Assembly: GCF_900185715.1 (NCBI RefSeq)
Contig: NZ_FYAS01000025.1
Location: 186,001 to 250,000 of the forward strand
Source of the DNA: Allobosea sp. CS1GBMeth4
GTDB lineage: Bacteria > Pseudomonadota > Alphaproteobacteria > Rhizobiales > Beijerinckiaceae
DNA length: 64,000 bases
Direction of reading: 5' to 3'
The notes under the pieces: generated by a model
What the model saw: the letters and a program-made list of their open reading frames with translations, nothing else
What the model was told of the DNA's origin: nothing
Databases searched by the model: none
Program-made: the position numbers and the translations under genes
Shown: positions 56,713-64,000 of the stretch, piece by piece
How positions within the stretch are numbered: position 1 is the stretch's first letter
Layout of the letters: each line of letters begins with the position of its first letter

Positions 56713-57603
56713 GTGGATTGGGACCGCATCCGCATCTTCTACACGGTTGCTGAATCGGGAAGCTTCACCAAGGCCGGCGACGGGCTTGGGCTCAGCCAGT
56801 CGGCCGTGAGCCGCCAGATCGGCGCGCTGGAGCGCGAATTGCGGGCGCCGCTGTTCCACCGGCACACCCGCGGCCTCATTCTCACCGAGCAGGGCGAACT
56901 GCTCTGGCGCGCGGCGCGCGAGATGACGCAGCGCCTGGAGCGGACGCGCGCCCAGCTCTCGGAAACGCGCGAGCACCCGTCGGGCGAGCTCAAGGTCACA
57001 GCGACGCGCGGCCTCGGCGGCCACTGGCTGACGCCGCGCCTCGCCGAGTTCCTCGATCTCTATCCCGACATCAAGGTCGAGCTGATCCTCACCGACGAGG
57101 AGCTCGACCTGTCGATGCGGGAGGCCGACATCGCGATTCGCCTGCGCCAGCCACAGCAGCCCGACCTGATCCAGCGCCGGCTCTTCACCGTGCACTTCCA
57201 CGTCTATGGCGCCCCGGCCTACATCAAGCGCTTCGGCGAGCCGAAGAGCTATGAAGACCTCGACAACCACCGGCTGCTCTCCTTCGGCGCCTCCTCGCCG
57301 TCCTATCTGACGGCGGTGCACTGGCTCGGCACGCTCGGCCGTGACCAGCGCAACCCGCGCCCGATCCATCTCACCGTCAACAACATCACGGCGATGAAGC
57401 GCGCGGTCGATTCGGGCGCCGGGATCGCCATCCTGCCGGACTATCTGATCGAGGCCGGCTCGCCGCTGGTGCAGCTGATGCGCGAGACCGAGATGCCGCA
57501 GCTCGAGAGCTATCTGGTCTACCCGGAAGAGATGAAATCGGTCGCGCGCGTGCAAGTTTTCCGCGATTTCCTGATCCAGAAGGCGCAGCGCTGGACCTAC
57601 TGA
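56713..57603 (+). CDS. lsrB: LysR family regulator LsrB/VtlR
   Basis: The 296-residue protein starts at GTG behind GGGGGGAAAG. It closely follows the LsrB pattern: MDWDRIRIFYTVAESGSFTKAGDGLGLSQSAVSRQI, then LFHRHTRGLILTEQGELLWR, IRLRQPQQPDLIQRRLFTVHFHVYGAPAYI and YPEEMKSVARVQVFRDFL. LsrB of Sinorhizobium and VtlR of Brucella control oxidative-stress, surface and small-RNA (AbcR) genes. It follows trxB as in those genomes. The protein has no cysteine at all, unlike the redox-active LsrB of Sinorhizobium. A putative AbcR-like sRNA gene lies immediately downstream. Confidence 0.9.
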   Translation: MDWDRIRIFYTVAESGSFTKAGDGLGLSQSAVSRQIGALERELRAPLFHRHTRGLILTEQGELLWRAAREMTQRLERTRAQLSETREHPSGELKVTATRGLGGHWLTPRLAEFLDLYPDIKVELILTDEELDLSMREADIAIRLRQPQQPDLIQRRLFTVHFHVYGAPAYIKRFGEPKSYEDLDNHRLLSFGASSPSYLTAVHWLGTLGRDQRNPRPIHLTVNNITAMKRAVDSGAGIAILPDYLIEAGSPLVQLMRETEMPQLESYLVYPEEMKSVARVQVFRDFLIQKAQRWTY

Positions 57604-57611
57604 AGGAGAGG

Positions 57612-57643
57612 CAGGGGCTGCCGGAAAATCCGGCAGCGCCCTG
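57612..57643 (+). terminator. Long hairpin after lsrB
   Basis: GCTGCCGGA-AAA-TCCGGCAGC with an outer CAGGG/CCCTG extension, starting 9 bases past the lsrB stop. No T-run follows. Confidence 0.55.
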
Positions 57644-57750
57644 TCCAACGCGGGGCGCGCATGCGCGCCACGCGCGGCCCCCTGGCAATTGTGACGAATT
57701 CTAGCAATGAGTCATGCCGCCAGCGCATAACCGACCCGCCCTATGCTGCA

Positions 57751-57778
57751 TTGCAAAAAGGCAGGACCTGCCCGATAT
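57751..57778 (+). promoter_or_regulatory. Candidate sRNA promoter with TGCTGCATTGCA element
   Basis: TTGCAA (57751-57756) and, 16 bases on, GATATT-like sequence (57773-57778) could serve as -35 and -10. The -35 overlaps TGCTGCATTGCA (57744-57755), a short near-palindrome that could be the LsrB/VtlR contact. Inference only. Confidence 0.4.
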
Positions 57779-57783
57779 TTCAC

Positions 57784-57922
57784 TCACGGTTGTTCGGAAC
57801 GGGCTCCGCATCTCCTCCCGGCGTCGAGTTCGTTCCAGCCGTTCCCCTCTGAGATGTTTGGCGCATTCGCGCTGGATGTTTCAAACTTCTAGGCCGGCTC
57901 CTTCGGGACGCCGGCCTTTTTT
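57784..57922 (+). ncRNA. Putative AbcR/alpha-r15-like trans-acting sRNA
   Basis: No protein frame of merit lies between lsrB and ogt, yet the stretch ends in a textbook terminator. Three hairpins can be drawn. Hairpin 1 has ACGG/CCGT and GGAACG/CGTTCC arms enclosing a pyrimidine-rich loop TCTCCTCCCGGC, able to pair with Shine-Dalgarno sequences. A single-stranded TTCCCCTCTGAG follows. Hairpin 2 has GTTTG/CAAAC arms. Hairpin 3 is the terminator. This matches AbcR (alpha-r15) sRNAs, which silence ABC-transporter messages with Hfq and lie beside the VtlR/LsrB gene in Brucella. The 5' end is estimated from the candidate promoter. Confidence 0.6.
57892..57922 (+). terminator. Rho-independent terminator of the sRNA
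   Basis: GGCCGGC (57892-57898) pairs with GCCGGCC (57910-57916), followed by six T residues (57917-57922). It is more than 280 bases after lsrB and far from ogt, which is on the other strand. Confidence 0.88.
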
Positions 57923-58032
57923 CTTGCTGGAGAGCCCGGCGCCGTCCTTCGGGGACGCAGACCGCGCCCAACGATTCCCGAGGCGGTCGGGACGCCGGTT
58001 TTCGGATACCGATTCGAGCGCGAGGCGCTGGC

Positions 58033-58599
58033 CTACCGCCGCCGCGCCTGCAGCGGCAGGGCGTCGAACAGCGAGGGCTCGGCGCTAGTGCGCGCCTTCT
58101 CGATCGTCAGGATCTTCAGCTTGGTCTCGACGCCGCCATCGGCGGAGAAGCCGCCGGTCCTGCCGCCGGCGGCGAGCACGCGGTGGCACGGCACGATGAT
58201 CGGGATCGGGTTCTGGCCGAGTGCCATGCCGACGGCCCGCGCCGCGCCCGCCTCGCCGATTCGCGCCGCGACCTCGCCATAGGTCAGCGTTTCACCGGGC
58301 GGGATCGACAGGGCGACGGCGTAGACGCGCCGGTTGAACTCCGGCGCGGCGGAGAGGTCGATCGGCAGATGGGAAAGGTCCCGCCGCTCGCCGGCGAGCA
58401 GCGCGACGATCTCGGCAATCGCCTGCTGGACGAAGGGGGGTGGCTCGGCCTCGAGCCCGTCCGGACAGCGCTTCGCCAGCCGCCGGCGTGCCGCAGCCTC
58501 GTCGCGCTCGGGCAATTGCGCGGCGACGATACGCTCGCCCTGCCAAGCCAGCGCGCAGGGGCCGATCGCGGTGTCGAAAAGGCAGAATTGCTGTTCCAT
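58033..58599 (-). CDS. ogt: Methylated-DNA-protein-cysteine methyltransferase
   Basis: The 188-residue enzyme repairs O6-alkylguanine by transferring the alkyl group to its own cysteine. The active site IIVPCHRVLAAGGRTGGFSADGG is intact, preceded by the helix-turn-helix part (LTYGEVAARIGEAGAARAVGMALGQNP). There is no Ada N-terminal domain. Monocistronic. Confidence 0.95.
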   Translation of the reverse strand: MEQQFCLFDTAIGPCALAWQGERIVAAQLPERDEAAARRRLAKRCPDGLEAEPPPFVQQAIAEIVALLAGERRDLSHLPIDLSAAPEFNRRVYAVALSIPPGETLTYGEVAARIGEAGAARAVGMALGQNPIPIIVPCHRVLAAGGRTGGFSADGGVETKLKILTIEKARTSAEPSLFDALPLQARRR

Positions 58600-58727
58600 G
58601 CGGAGAGACTAGCCTCCGGCTCGCGCGCTGGGCACCCGGTTTCTGCCGACGTCTCGTTCAGGATCGTCCCGACAAGCCGTGGAGCGGCGCCGAGCCGAGA
58701 CGGCCCGCCCGGGAACCGCGAACGAGC

Positions 58728-59684
58728 TCAAGCCCAGAGACGCTCCTTCTCCAGCCCCTTGTAGAGATCCGCGACCTGCTCGGCATAGCCGTTGAACAGC
58801 AGCGTCGGCCGGCGTTCGCGCGAGCCCAGCACCTGCTCGCTCGCCTGGCTCCAGCGCGGATGCGAAACCTCCGGGTTCACATTGGCCCAGAAGCCGTATT
58901 CGGAGGCCTGCAGCCCCTCCCAGAAGGTTTTCGGCCGCTCGGCGACGAAGCTGATCTTGCTGATCGATTTCACCGACTTGAAGCCGTATTTCCACGGCAC
59001 GATCAGCCGCAACGGCGCGCCGTGCTGGTTCGGGATCGGCTTGCCGTAAATGCCGGTCACCATCAGAGCGAGGTCATGGCTCGCCTCGGCGATGGTCAGC
59101 CCCTCGGTATAGGGCCAGGGATACCAGCGCTGCGACTGGCCGGGCGCGACGCGCGGGTTCATGAAGGTCTGCATCTGCACGTATTTCGCGCCCGAGAGCG
59201 GCCTCGCCAGCTCGACCAGGCTCTTCAGGGGAAAGCCCGTCCAGGGCACCGCCATCGACCAGGCCTCGACGCAGCGGAAGCGATAGAGCCGCTCCTCCAG
59301 CGTCACCTTGCGGATCAGCTCGTCGACGCCGATCTCGAACGGCTTCTCGACCAGCCCGTCGATCGCGATCGTCCAGGGCCGCGTCGGCAGGCGCTTCGCC
59401 GCGGCGACCACGTCCTTGGACGTGCCGAACTCGTAGAAATTGTTGTAGTTCGCCGCCAGTTCCTCGTCGGTCACCGGCCGGTCGAGCGTGTAGCCGGCAT
59501 TGCGCCTGGCCGGGTAGAGGTCGAGCGTCGGATCGGGTCCCTGCGCCGCCGCGTCCCGCGGCAGGGCGGTGGCGGCCATCAGCCCGGCGCCGCCGGCAAG
59601 CCATTGTCGCCGGTCGAGGAAGACGGCTTCGGGAGTGGCCTGGCTTTCGGGAATCTCCCAGCCGGCGCGGCGCCTGATCAGCAT
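58728..59684 (-). CDS. msrP: Periplasmic methionine-sulfoxide reductase catalytic subunit MsrP
   Basis: The 318-residue molybdoenzyme has a Tat signal (DRRQWLAGGAGLMAATALP) and the molybdopterin domain with the Mo-ligand cysteine in YRFRCVEAWSMAVPWTGFPL, plus NQHGAPLRLIVPWKYGFKSVKSI. MsrP (YedY) repairs oxidised periplasmic proteins with electrons from the haem protein MsrQ. No msrQ gene lies next to it: ogt and an ArsR-SRPBCC pair flank it. ATG 59684 chosen over the long frame from 59930. Confidence 0.94.
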   Translation of the reverse strand: MLIRRRAGWEIPESQATPEAVFLDRRQWLAGGAGLMAATALPRDAAAQGPDPTLDLYPARRNAGYTLDRPVTDEELAANYNNFYEFGTSKDVVAAAKRLPTRPWTIAIDGLVEKPFEIGVDELIRKVTLEERLYRFRCVEAWSMAVPWTGFPLKSLVELARPLSGAKYVQMQTFMNPRVAPGQSQRWYPWPYTEGLTIAEASHDLALMVTGIYGKPIPNQHGAPLRLIVPWKYGFKSVKSISKISFVAERPKTFWEGLQASEYGFWANVNPEVSHPRWSQASEQVLGSRERRPTLLFNGYAEQVADLYKGLEKERLWA

Positions 59685-59793
59685 GACGGACTTGCCCCGT
59701 TGCAACGGCACGAGTCTAACCGCGCCGGCGGGGGCCACCAAGTCACGAGGGGGAGAGCGACGCCGCCGCCCGGCCGCGGCGGCGCGTTCGTCC

Positions 59794-60336
59794 TCAGGCC
59801 GGCAGGTCGGCGAAGCGTTCGGCGTACTCCGCCTCGAGCCTTTCGATCCTGGACCAGAAGCCGCGCGGCGGATTGCCGGCGAGCCTGTCCTCCAGAAGCC
59901 CGAGATGGGCGTGCCAGCCACTGGAGACATTGGCCATTTCGGCCTTGCCGGCGAGCTTGCGATGCGTGACCACCAGCCTGACCTTCTCCCCCTCCGGCAC
60001 GAGCTCGAAGGTCACCTCGGAGCTCGCCTCGCCCTCGCCCGGCCAGGTCATCGCCAGCGCCGTCATCGGCTCGTAGCGCGTCACGGTTCCCCGCGAGGGC
60101 CAGCCATTGTCGTTCATCTCGCGGTAGCGCTCGGGCGGCGCCTCGCCGGTGATCTCGGAATGCTTGAACAGAAGATCGGCCGCGCCGCCGACCCGCGGCT
60201 CGATCCGGCCCGAGGCGAGCCAGGTGCCGCGCTTGTCGGAGTCGACGAGATAGGACCAGACCCGTTCGACCGGCCCGGGCAGAAGGCGCTCGAAGCGGAC
60301 AGCGCCGCTCTCCAGAACTACGCCATACTCGTTCAT
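59794..60336 (-). CDS. SRPBCC (AHSA1-like) protein
   Basis: The 180-residue protein has the START-like pattern VRFERLLPGPVERVWSYLVDSDKRGTWLASGRIEPRVGG, EVTFELVPEGEKVRLVVTHRKL and ANVSSGWHAHLGLLEDRL. These small hydrophobic-cavity proteins bind lipids or other ligands. The ATG at 60336 has AGGAGA before it. It overlaps or abuts the arsR stop and is cotranscribed with it, a very common pair. Confidence 0.9.
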   Translation of the reverse strand: MNEYGVVLESGAVRFERLLPGPVERVWSYLVDSDKRGTWLASGRIEPRVGGAADLLFKHSEITGEAPPERYREMNDNGWPSRGTVTRYEPMTALAMTWPGEGEASSEVTFELVPEGEKVRLVVTHRKLAGKAEMANVSSGWHAHLGLLEDRLAGNPPRGFWSRIERLEAEYAERFADLPA

Positions 60337-60347
60337 GACCACTCTCC

Positions 60348-60656
60348 TCACGCGTCGTCGGGCTTTGCGAGTTCCCGTTCCAGGCGGTCGAGCCCGGCGG
60401 TCCAGAAACCGCGCACCTGCCGGACCCAGGCCTCGAACGCATCGAGCCCCCCGGGATCGAGCCGGTAGATGCGACGCTGGCCGCTGACCTCGACGCTCAC
60501 CAGCCCGGCCTCCTTCAGCACCTTGAGATGCTGCGAGATCGCCGGTGCGCTCATCTCGAACCGGGCGCTGATCTCGCCCGCCGCCATCGCCCCCATGCCG
60601 AGCATCTCGACGATGCGGCGGCGGGTCGGGTCGGCAAGGGCGGTGAAGCGATCCAT
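60348..60656 (-). CDS. ArsR family transcriptional regulator
   Basis: The 102-residue winged-helix protein has FTALADPTRRRIVEMLGMGAMAAGEISARFEMSAPAISQHLKVLKEAGLVSVEVSGQRRIYRLDPGG. This is the SdpR/ArsR type that accompanies SRPBCC genes; no metal-binding cysteines are visible. A large dyad just upstream (60670-60691) is its probable operator. Confidence 0.95.
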   Translation of the reverse strand: MDRFTALADPTRRRIVEMLGMGAMAAGEISARFEMSAPAISQHLKVLKEAGLVSVEVSGQRRIYRLDPGGLDAFEAWVRQVRGFWTAGLDRLERELAKPDDA

Positions 60657-60669
60657 GGACCGATATTTA

Positions 60670-60691
60670 TTGACTTACTTAATTAAGTCAA
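60670..60691. promoter_or_regulatory. Palindrome upstream of the arsR-SRPBCC pair
   Basis: TTGACTTA (60670-60677) and TAAGTCAA (60684-60691) are perfect 8-bp arms around CTTAAT, 14 bases from the arsR start in an AT-rich patch. The arms include a TTGACT -35-like element, so bound repressor would block the promoter. Confidence 0.65.
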
Positions 60692-60805
60692 TACTGAAAT
60701 ATACTCCTCCTCCAGCGGCAGGCCCTCCCCCTTGCGCCCGACCGGCTTGCCCCTGCCGGCGCGACAGGACATGAAGGGCGCCCTGTCGCATCCCCTCACC
60801 ACGTC

Positions 60806-61714
60806 ATGCCCACTCGCAACGCTCCTCTCGCCGGCATCCTGATGATGCTGCTCGGCATCCTGCTGTTCTCGCTCAACGACGTGATGGGGAAATGGCTGGT
60901 CGCGACCTACACGGTCGGCCAGGTCCTGCTGCTGCGCTCCGCCGCGGCCCTGCTGTTCATCGCGCCCTTCGTGGTGAAGCAGGGCCTGCGCCGCACGCTG
61001 CAGCCGGAGCGGCCGGGCCTGCAGCTGCTGCGCGTCACGCTCGGCTCCTGCGAGGTGGCGCTGTTCTACTGGGCCGTCGCCCATCTGCCGCTCGCCGATA
61101 CGATGACGCTCTGGCTCGCCGCGCCGGTCTGGGCCGTGGTGCTGGCCGCCCTGCTGCTCGGCGAGCGCGTCGATGCCGGGCGCTGGCTCGCCGTCGCCGC
61201 CGGCTTCGTCGGCGTCGCGATAGCGCTCGCCCCTTCGGGCCGGAGCCTCTCCCTGCCTGCGATCATCGCGCTGGTCGGCAGCTTCTCCTTCGCGGCGATG
61301 ATGATCACCGGCCGGCAATTGCGCGGCACCCCCGACGTCACGCTCGTCTTCTGGCAGACGCTCGGCGCGCTGGCGATGGGCGTCCTGCTCCTGCCCTTCG
61401 GCTGGACGGCGCCGAGCCTCGCCGACACCGCCCTGCTCGGCCTGCTCGGCATCGTCGCCATGGTCGCACATCTGTGCGTGACGCGCTCGCTCAAGCTGGC
61501 GGAGGCCTCGGTCGTCGTGCCGTACCAGTATACGCTGATCGTCTGGGCGCTGGTCTTCGGCTGGTTCGTCTTCGGCGACTGGCCGACGCCGGCCATGCTG
61601 TTCGGCGCCGCCCTGATCATCGCCGCCGGATGTGCTTTGCTGGTTCTTGAGCGCCGGGCCGGCAAGGCGGCCTCGACCACTGCCGAGCAGGCCGTCGCGG
61701 CCGAACAGAACTGA
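60806..61714 (+). CDS. EamA/DMT superfamily transporter
   Basis: The 302-residue product has ten helices in two EamA repeats (GILMMLLGILLFSLNDVMGKWLVATYTVGQVLLLRS; ALFYWAVAHLPLADTMTLWLAAPVWAVVLAALLLGERV; then PYQYTLIVWALVFGWFVFGDWP). This is the RarD/RhaT-like drug and metabolite transporter type. Substrate unknown. It is followed after 13 bases by an alcohol dehydrogenase gene and likely cotranscribed. Confidence 0.92.
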   Translation: MPTRNAPLAGILMMLLGILLFSLNDVMGKWLVATYTVGQVLLLRSAAALLFIAPFVVKQGLRRTLQPERPGLQLLRVTLGSCEVALFYWAVAHLPLADTMTLWLAAPVWAVVLAALLLGERVDAGRWLAVAAGFVGVAIALAPSGRSLSLPAIIALVGSFSFAAMMITGRQLRGTPDVTLVFWQTLGALAMGVLLLPFGWTAPSLADTALLGLLGIVAMVAHLCVTRSLKLAEASVVVPYQYTLIVWALVFGWFVFGDWPTPAMLFGAALIIAAGCALLVLERRAGKAASTTAEQAVAAEQN

Positions 61715-61727
61715 ACGGGAGGAACTC

Positions 61728-62861
61728 ATGGCGACGATCACCTATTTGACCACGGTCCAGTTCGGCTTCGGCGAACTCAGGACCATCGCGCCCGGCCTGG
61801 CCGATCTCGCGATCACGCGGCCGCTGATCGTCGCCGATCGAGGCCTGGCGGCGACCGACCTGATCGAGCGGCTGCGCGCCGCCTCGCCGCTGCTCGGCAA
61901 CGCCCCGCTCTTCGTCGACACCCCGACCAACCCGACCGAGGAGGCGGTCGAGGCGGCGCTCGCGCTCTATCGCGAGCAGGGCTGCGACGGGCTCGTCGCC
62001 ATCGGCGGCGGCTCGCCGATCGACCTCGCCAAGGGCGTCGCCCTGCTCGCCGGCCATGACGGGCCGCTCGAGACCTATGCCGCCATCCTCGGAGGCATCC
62101 CGAAGGTCACGAGCAAGGTCGCGCCGGTGATCGCGGTCCCCACCACCGCCGGCACCGGCAGCGAGGTCGGCCGGGCCGCGCTGATCACGCTGAAGGATGG
62201 CCGCAAGCTCGGCTTCATCTCGCCTCACCTGATCCCCCGGCTCGCCATCTGCGATCCGGAGCTGACGCTCGGCCTGCCGGCCTGGCTCACCGCCGCCACC
62301 GGCATGGACGCGCTCACCCACTGCATCGAGACCTACCTCAGCCCGCGCGACAATCCGCCGGCCGAGGCGATCGCGCTCGACGGCTTGAAGCGCGCCGCCG
62401 GCCATATCGAGCGCGCGACCCGCGACGGCTCCGACCGCGCGGCCCGCAAGGAGATGCTGATGGCGGCCCTGCAGGGCGGCCTGACCTTCCAGAAGGGGCT
62501 CGGCGCCGTCCACGCCCTTTCGCACCCGCTCGGCGGCCTGAAACAGGTCTCGCTGCATCATGGCACGCTCAACGCCGTGCTGCTGCCGGCAGTGCTGGGC
62601 TTCAACGAAGCCGCCTCCGGCGCCAAATATGCCGAGATCCGCCGCGTCCTCGGGCTTTCGGAAGGGGCCGACCTCGCCGGCTGGATCGCCGGGCTGACGC
62701 AGCGCCTCGGCCTGCCGGCCAGCCTCTCGCAGATGGGCGTGCCGCGCGAGGTCCTCCCGGCCATCGCCGAGGCGGCCACCAGGGACCATTCCAGCGCGAC
62801 CAACCCGCGCCAGGCGAGCGCCTCGGATTATCTGGCGATGCTGGAGGCCTCGTTCGGCTGA
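61728..62861 (+). CDS. Iron-containing alcohol dehydrogenase
   Basis: The 377-residue enzyme has the NAD-binding GCDGLVAIGGGSPIDLAKGVALL and PTTAGTGSEVGRAA. The metal ligands stand in CDPELT (Asp), GMDALTHCIETYL (His), AVHALSHPLGGL (His) and LHHGTLNAVLLP (His). It is a group III ADH and oxidises or reduces an alcohol/aldehyde with NAD(P). GGGAGGA precedes the ATG at 61728. Substrate unknown. Confidence 0.93.
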   Translation: MATITYLTTVQFGFGELRTIAPGLADLAITRPLIVADRGLAATDLIERLRAASPLLGNAPLFVDTPTNPTEEAVEAALALYREQGCDGLVAIGGGSPIDLAKGVALLAGHDGPLETYAAILGGIPKVTSKVAPVIAVPTTAGTGSEVGRAALITLKDGRKLGFISPHLIPRLAICDPELTLGLPAWLTAATGMDALTHCIETYLSPRDNPPAEAIALDGLKRAAGHIERATRDGSDRAARKEMLMAALQGGLTFQKGLGAVHALSHPLGGLKQVSLHHGTLNAVLLPAVLGFNEAASGAKYAEIRRVLGLSEGADLAGWIAGLTQRLGLPASLSQMGVPREVLPAIAEAATRDHSSATNPRQASASDYLAMLEASFG

Positions 62862-62987
62862 GCACCGGCGGGATCGAAATGCCACAGGCGCCGCTCGCGA
62901 GCCCGAGCGGCGCCCATCGACCTTGACCACGACCGGCCCCGCCGCCATCGTGCCCGCAACGGATTCACTTCCCTGCACGAGGCCCCC

Positions 62988-63446
62988 ATGCGCCGCGTTT
63001 CGCTTCTTTCCGCTCTCGCCGCCGTGCTTTGCCTCACCGGCGCCTCGGCCCAGGCTGCCGGCGGCCGCTATGTCGCCCCGGCCGACCGGGCGGAAGAGCG
63101 CATCATCCCGATGTACGGCAACCTGCCGGCCTGCGAGGATCCCGCCGTGCTGGGCGAGATCACGAGCTGGTTCAATTCGCGCGAGGCGAAGTTCTGGGGG
63201 CCGCTGCAGGCCGTCAGCTTCGACCGGGTGCAGCCGATCGCCTGGCGCCCCTGGGGCGAGGATTTCATCCCGCGCCGGTTCTGCACCGCGCGGCTCCTGA
63301 CCAATGACGGCGTGCTGCGCCGGGTCGATTATTCCGTCCGCGAGAATCTCGGCCTGTTCGGCTGGACCTGGAACGTCAACTGGTGCGTCTCCGGCCTCGA
63401 CCGCCATCGCTCCTACGCGCCCGACTGCCAGATGGCGCGGCCCTGA
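62988..63446 (+). CDS. Exported protein of unknown function
   Basis: The 152-residue product has a Sec signal (MRRVSLLSALAAVLCLTGASAQAAG, cleavage near 23). The mature protein has cysteines in NLPACEDPAVLGEI, RRFCTARLL, VNWCVSGLDRH and APDCQMARP, four after the signal, so two disulfides are likely. Tryptophan-rich (PIAWRPWGEDF, GLFGWTWNVNWC). It is frequent in Hyphomicrobiales as far as I recall; function unknown. The RNase T2 gene follows by 11 bases. Confidence 0.8.
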   Translation: MRRVSLLSALAAVLCLTGASAQAAGGRYVAPADRAEERIIPMYGNLPACEDPAVLGEITSWFNSREAKFWGPLQAVSFDRVQPIAWRPWGEDFIPRRFCTARLLTNDGVLRRVDYSVRENLGLFGWTWNVNWCVSGLDRHRSYAPDCQMARP

Positions 63447-63457
63447 TCCGGGCCGAC

Positions 63458-64000
63458 ATGCGGCTGGCCCGAATCGCTCTCGGCCTGCTGGCGTTCTGCA
63501 CCCTCGGCGCAGCGGCCCGGGCGCAGGGCCACCATGAGCGCGGCGGCACCCCGGGCGATTTCGACTTCTACGTGCTCGCCTTGTCCTGGTCGCCCGGCTT
63601 TTGCGAGCTCGACGGCGGGCGCGGGCGCAATCGCGAGCAATGCGCGCCCGGTGCCGATCTCGGTTTCGTCGTGCACGGGCTCTGGCCGCAATATGAGCGC
63701 GGCTATCCGAGCGATTGCGGCCCCTCCGGGCGGAGCCCGTCGCGGCTCGCCATGGCGCAGGCGGAGGGCCTGTTCCCGACGGAGAGCCTCGCCCGCTATC
63801 AATGGCGCAAGCACGGCACCTGCTCCGGCGCCAGCCCGGCCGACTATTTCGCCGATGTCCGCCGCGCCCGCGACAAGATCGTGATCCCGCCGGCGCTGCA
63901 GAAGGCCGACAGCGAGCGGAGCTGGACCGTGCTCGATCTGGAGCGCGCCTTCGTCGCCGCCAATCCGGGCCTGCGCAGCGACATGATGTCGGTCTCCTGC
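63458..64000 (+). CDS. Ribonuclease T2 family protein (partial, runs off the window)
   Basis: From an ATG at 63458 the frame is open to the window end (181 codons). It has a signal peptide (MRLARIALGLLAFCTLGAAARA) and both catalytic segments of RNase T2: CAS-I in FVVHGLWPQYERG and CAS-II in WRKHGTCSG, with both active-site histidines. Early ALSWSPGFCEL is typical too. It would be a periplasmic, base-nonspecific endoribonuclease. Coupled with the preceding exported protein. Confidence 0.92.
   Translation, partial: MRLARIALGLLAFCTLGAAARAQGHHERGGTPGDFDFYVLALSWSPGFCELDGGRGRNREQCAPGADLGFVVHGLWPQYERGYPSDCGPSGRSPSRLAMAQAEGLFPTESLARYQWRKHGTCSGASPADYFADVRRARDKIVIPPALQKADSERSWTVLDLERAFVAANPGLRSDMMSVSC

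Noticed and set aside
57784-57922. 6S RNA
   Set aside because: A CTCTGAGATGTT stretch recalls the start of enterobacterial 6S RNA, but the fold is three separate hairpins with a terminator and not one long bulged stem, and the genes around are wrong for ssrS.

Overview
The window is GC-rich (about two thirds G+C by eye), densely coded bacterial chromosome with operons on both strands. It carries alphaproteobacterial marks: a primase without zinc ligands, Irr- and Zur-type operators, CtrA-type TTAA-N7-TTAA boxes, an LsrB/VtlR regulator followed by an AbcR-like sRNA gene, an MbfA iron exporter and a DUF1236 protein. Together these point to Hyphomicrobiales, most likely Bosea or a close relative. 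The genus is inference; no rRNA gene is present.

Layout. 1-3442: a TAXI-type TRAP transporter and an Acg-like flavin oxidoreductase. 3527-7255: tRNA-CAU, the Irr-controlled iron exporter mbfA and a chemoreceptor. 7617-9420: an operon of a core-MetE-like methyltransferase, a two-helix channel-like protein and a hot-dog thioesterase. 9498-18183: small metabolic, transport and regulatory genes (VOC, MFS, ketopantoate reductase, DJ-1/PfpI, PAS-EAL, HlyU, TetR with its target, YjbQ-LysE). 18245-26534: the housekeeping block rpoD, dnaG, yqeY, carA, interrupted by an accessory vapBC-lysR-NIPSNAP insertion. 26872-37611: prephenate dehydrogenase-like protein, TetR/LysR/MarR regulators with divergent targets, and a cfa-inositol phosphatase-VOC operon. 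37718-39649: a Zur-controlled zinc starvation operon (zigA-zinT). 39792-45638: amidohydrolase, RraA-quinone oxidoreductase with a divergent LysR, and an ArsR-MFS pair.

45654-47480 is a compositional outlier: an AT-richer two-gene operon coding for an OLD/AAA_15-type ATPase and an overlapping small TOPRIM-like protein. It has no mobility gene and sits between ordinary GC-rich genes. It is the best candidate here for an uncharacterised defence or DNA-repair system. 47615-57922 returns to a core block: methyltransferase, carB, greA, two tandem exported paralogues, Lrp/AsnC, ELM1-like, trxB, lsrB and the putative AbcR sRNA. 58033-64000 holds ogt, msrP, an ArsR-SRPBCC pair, an EamA transporter, an iron-type alcohol dehydrogenase, an exported unknown and a partial RNase T2.

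Intergenic regions carry three families of inverted-repeat elements, with seven copies recognised. One copy supplies the last codons of a TetR gene. Several local regulators sit beside clear palindromes that are probably their operators. No CRISPR array, insertion sequence, integrase or prophage gene was seen.
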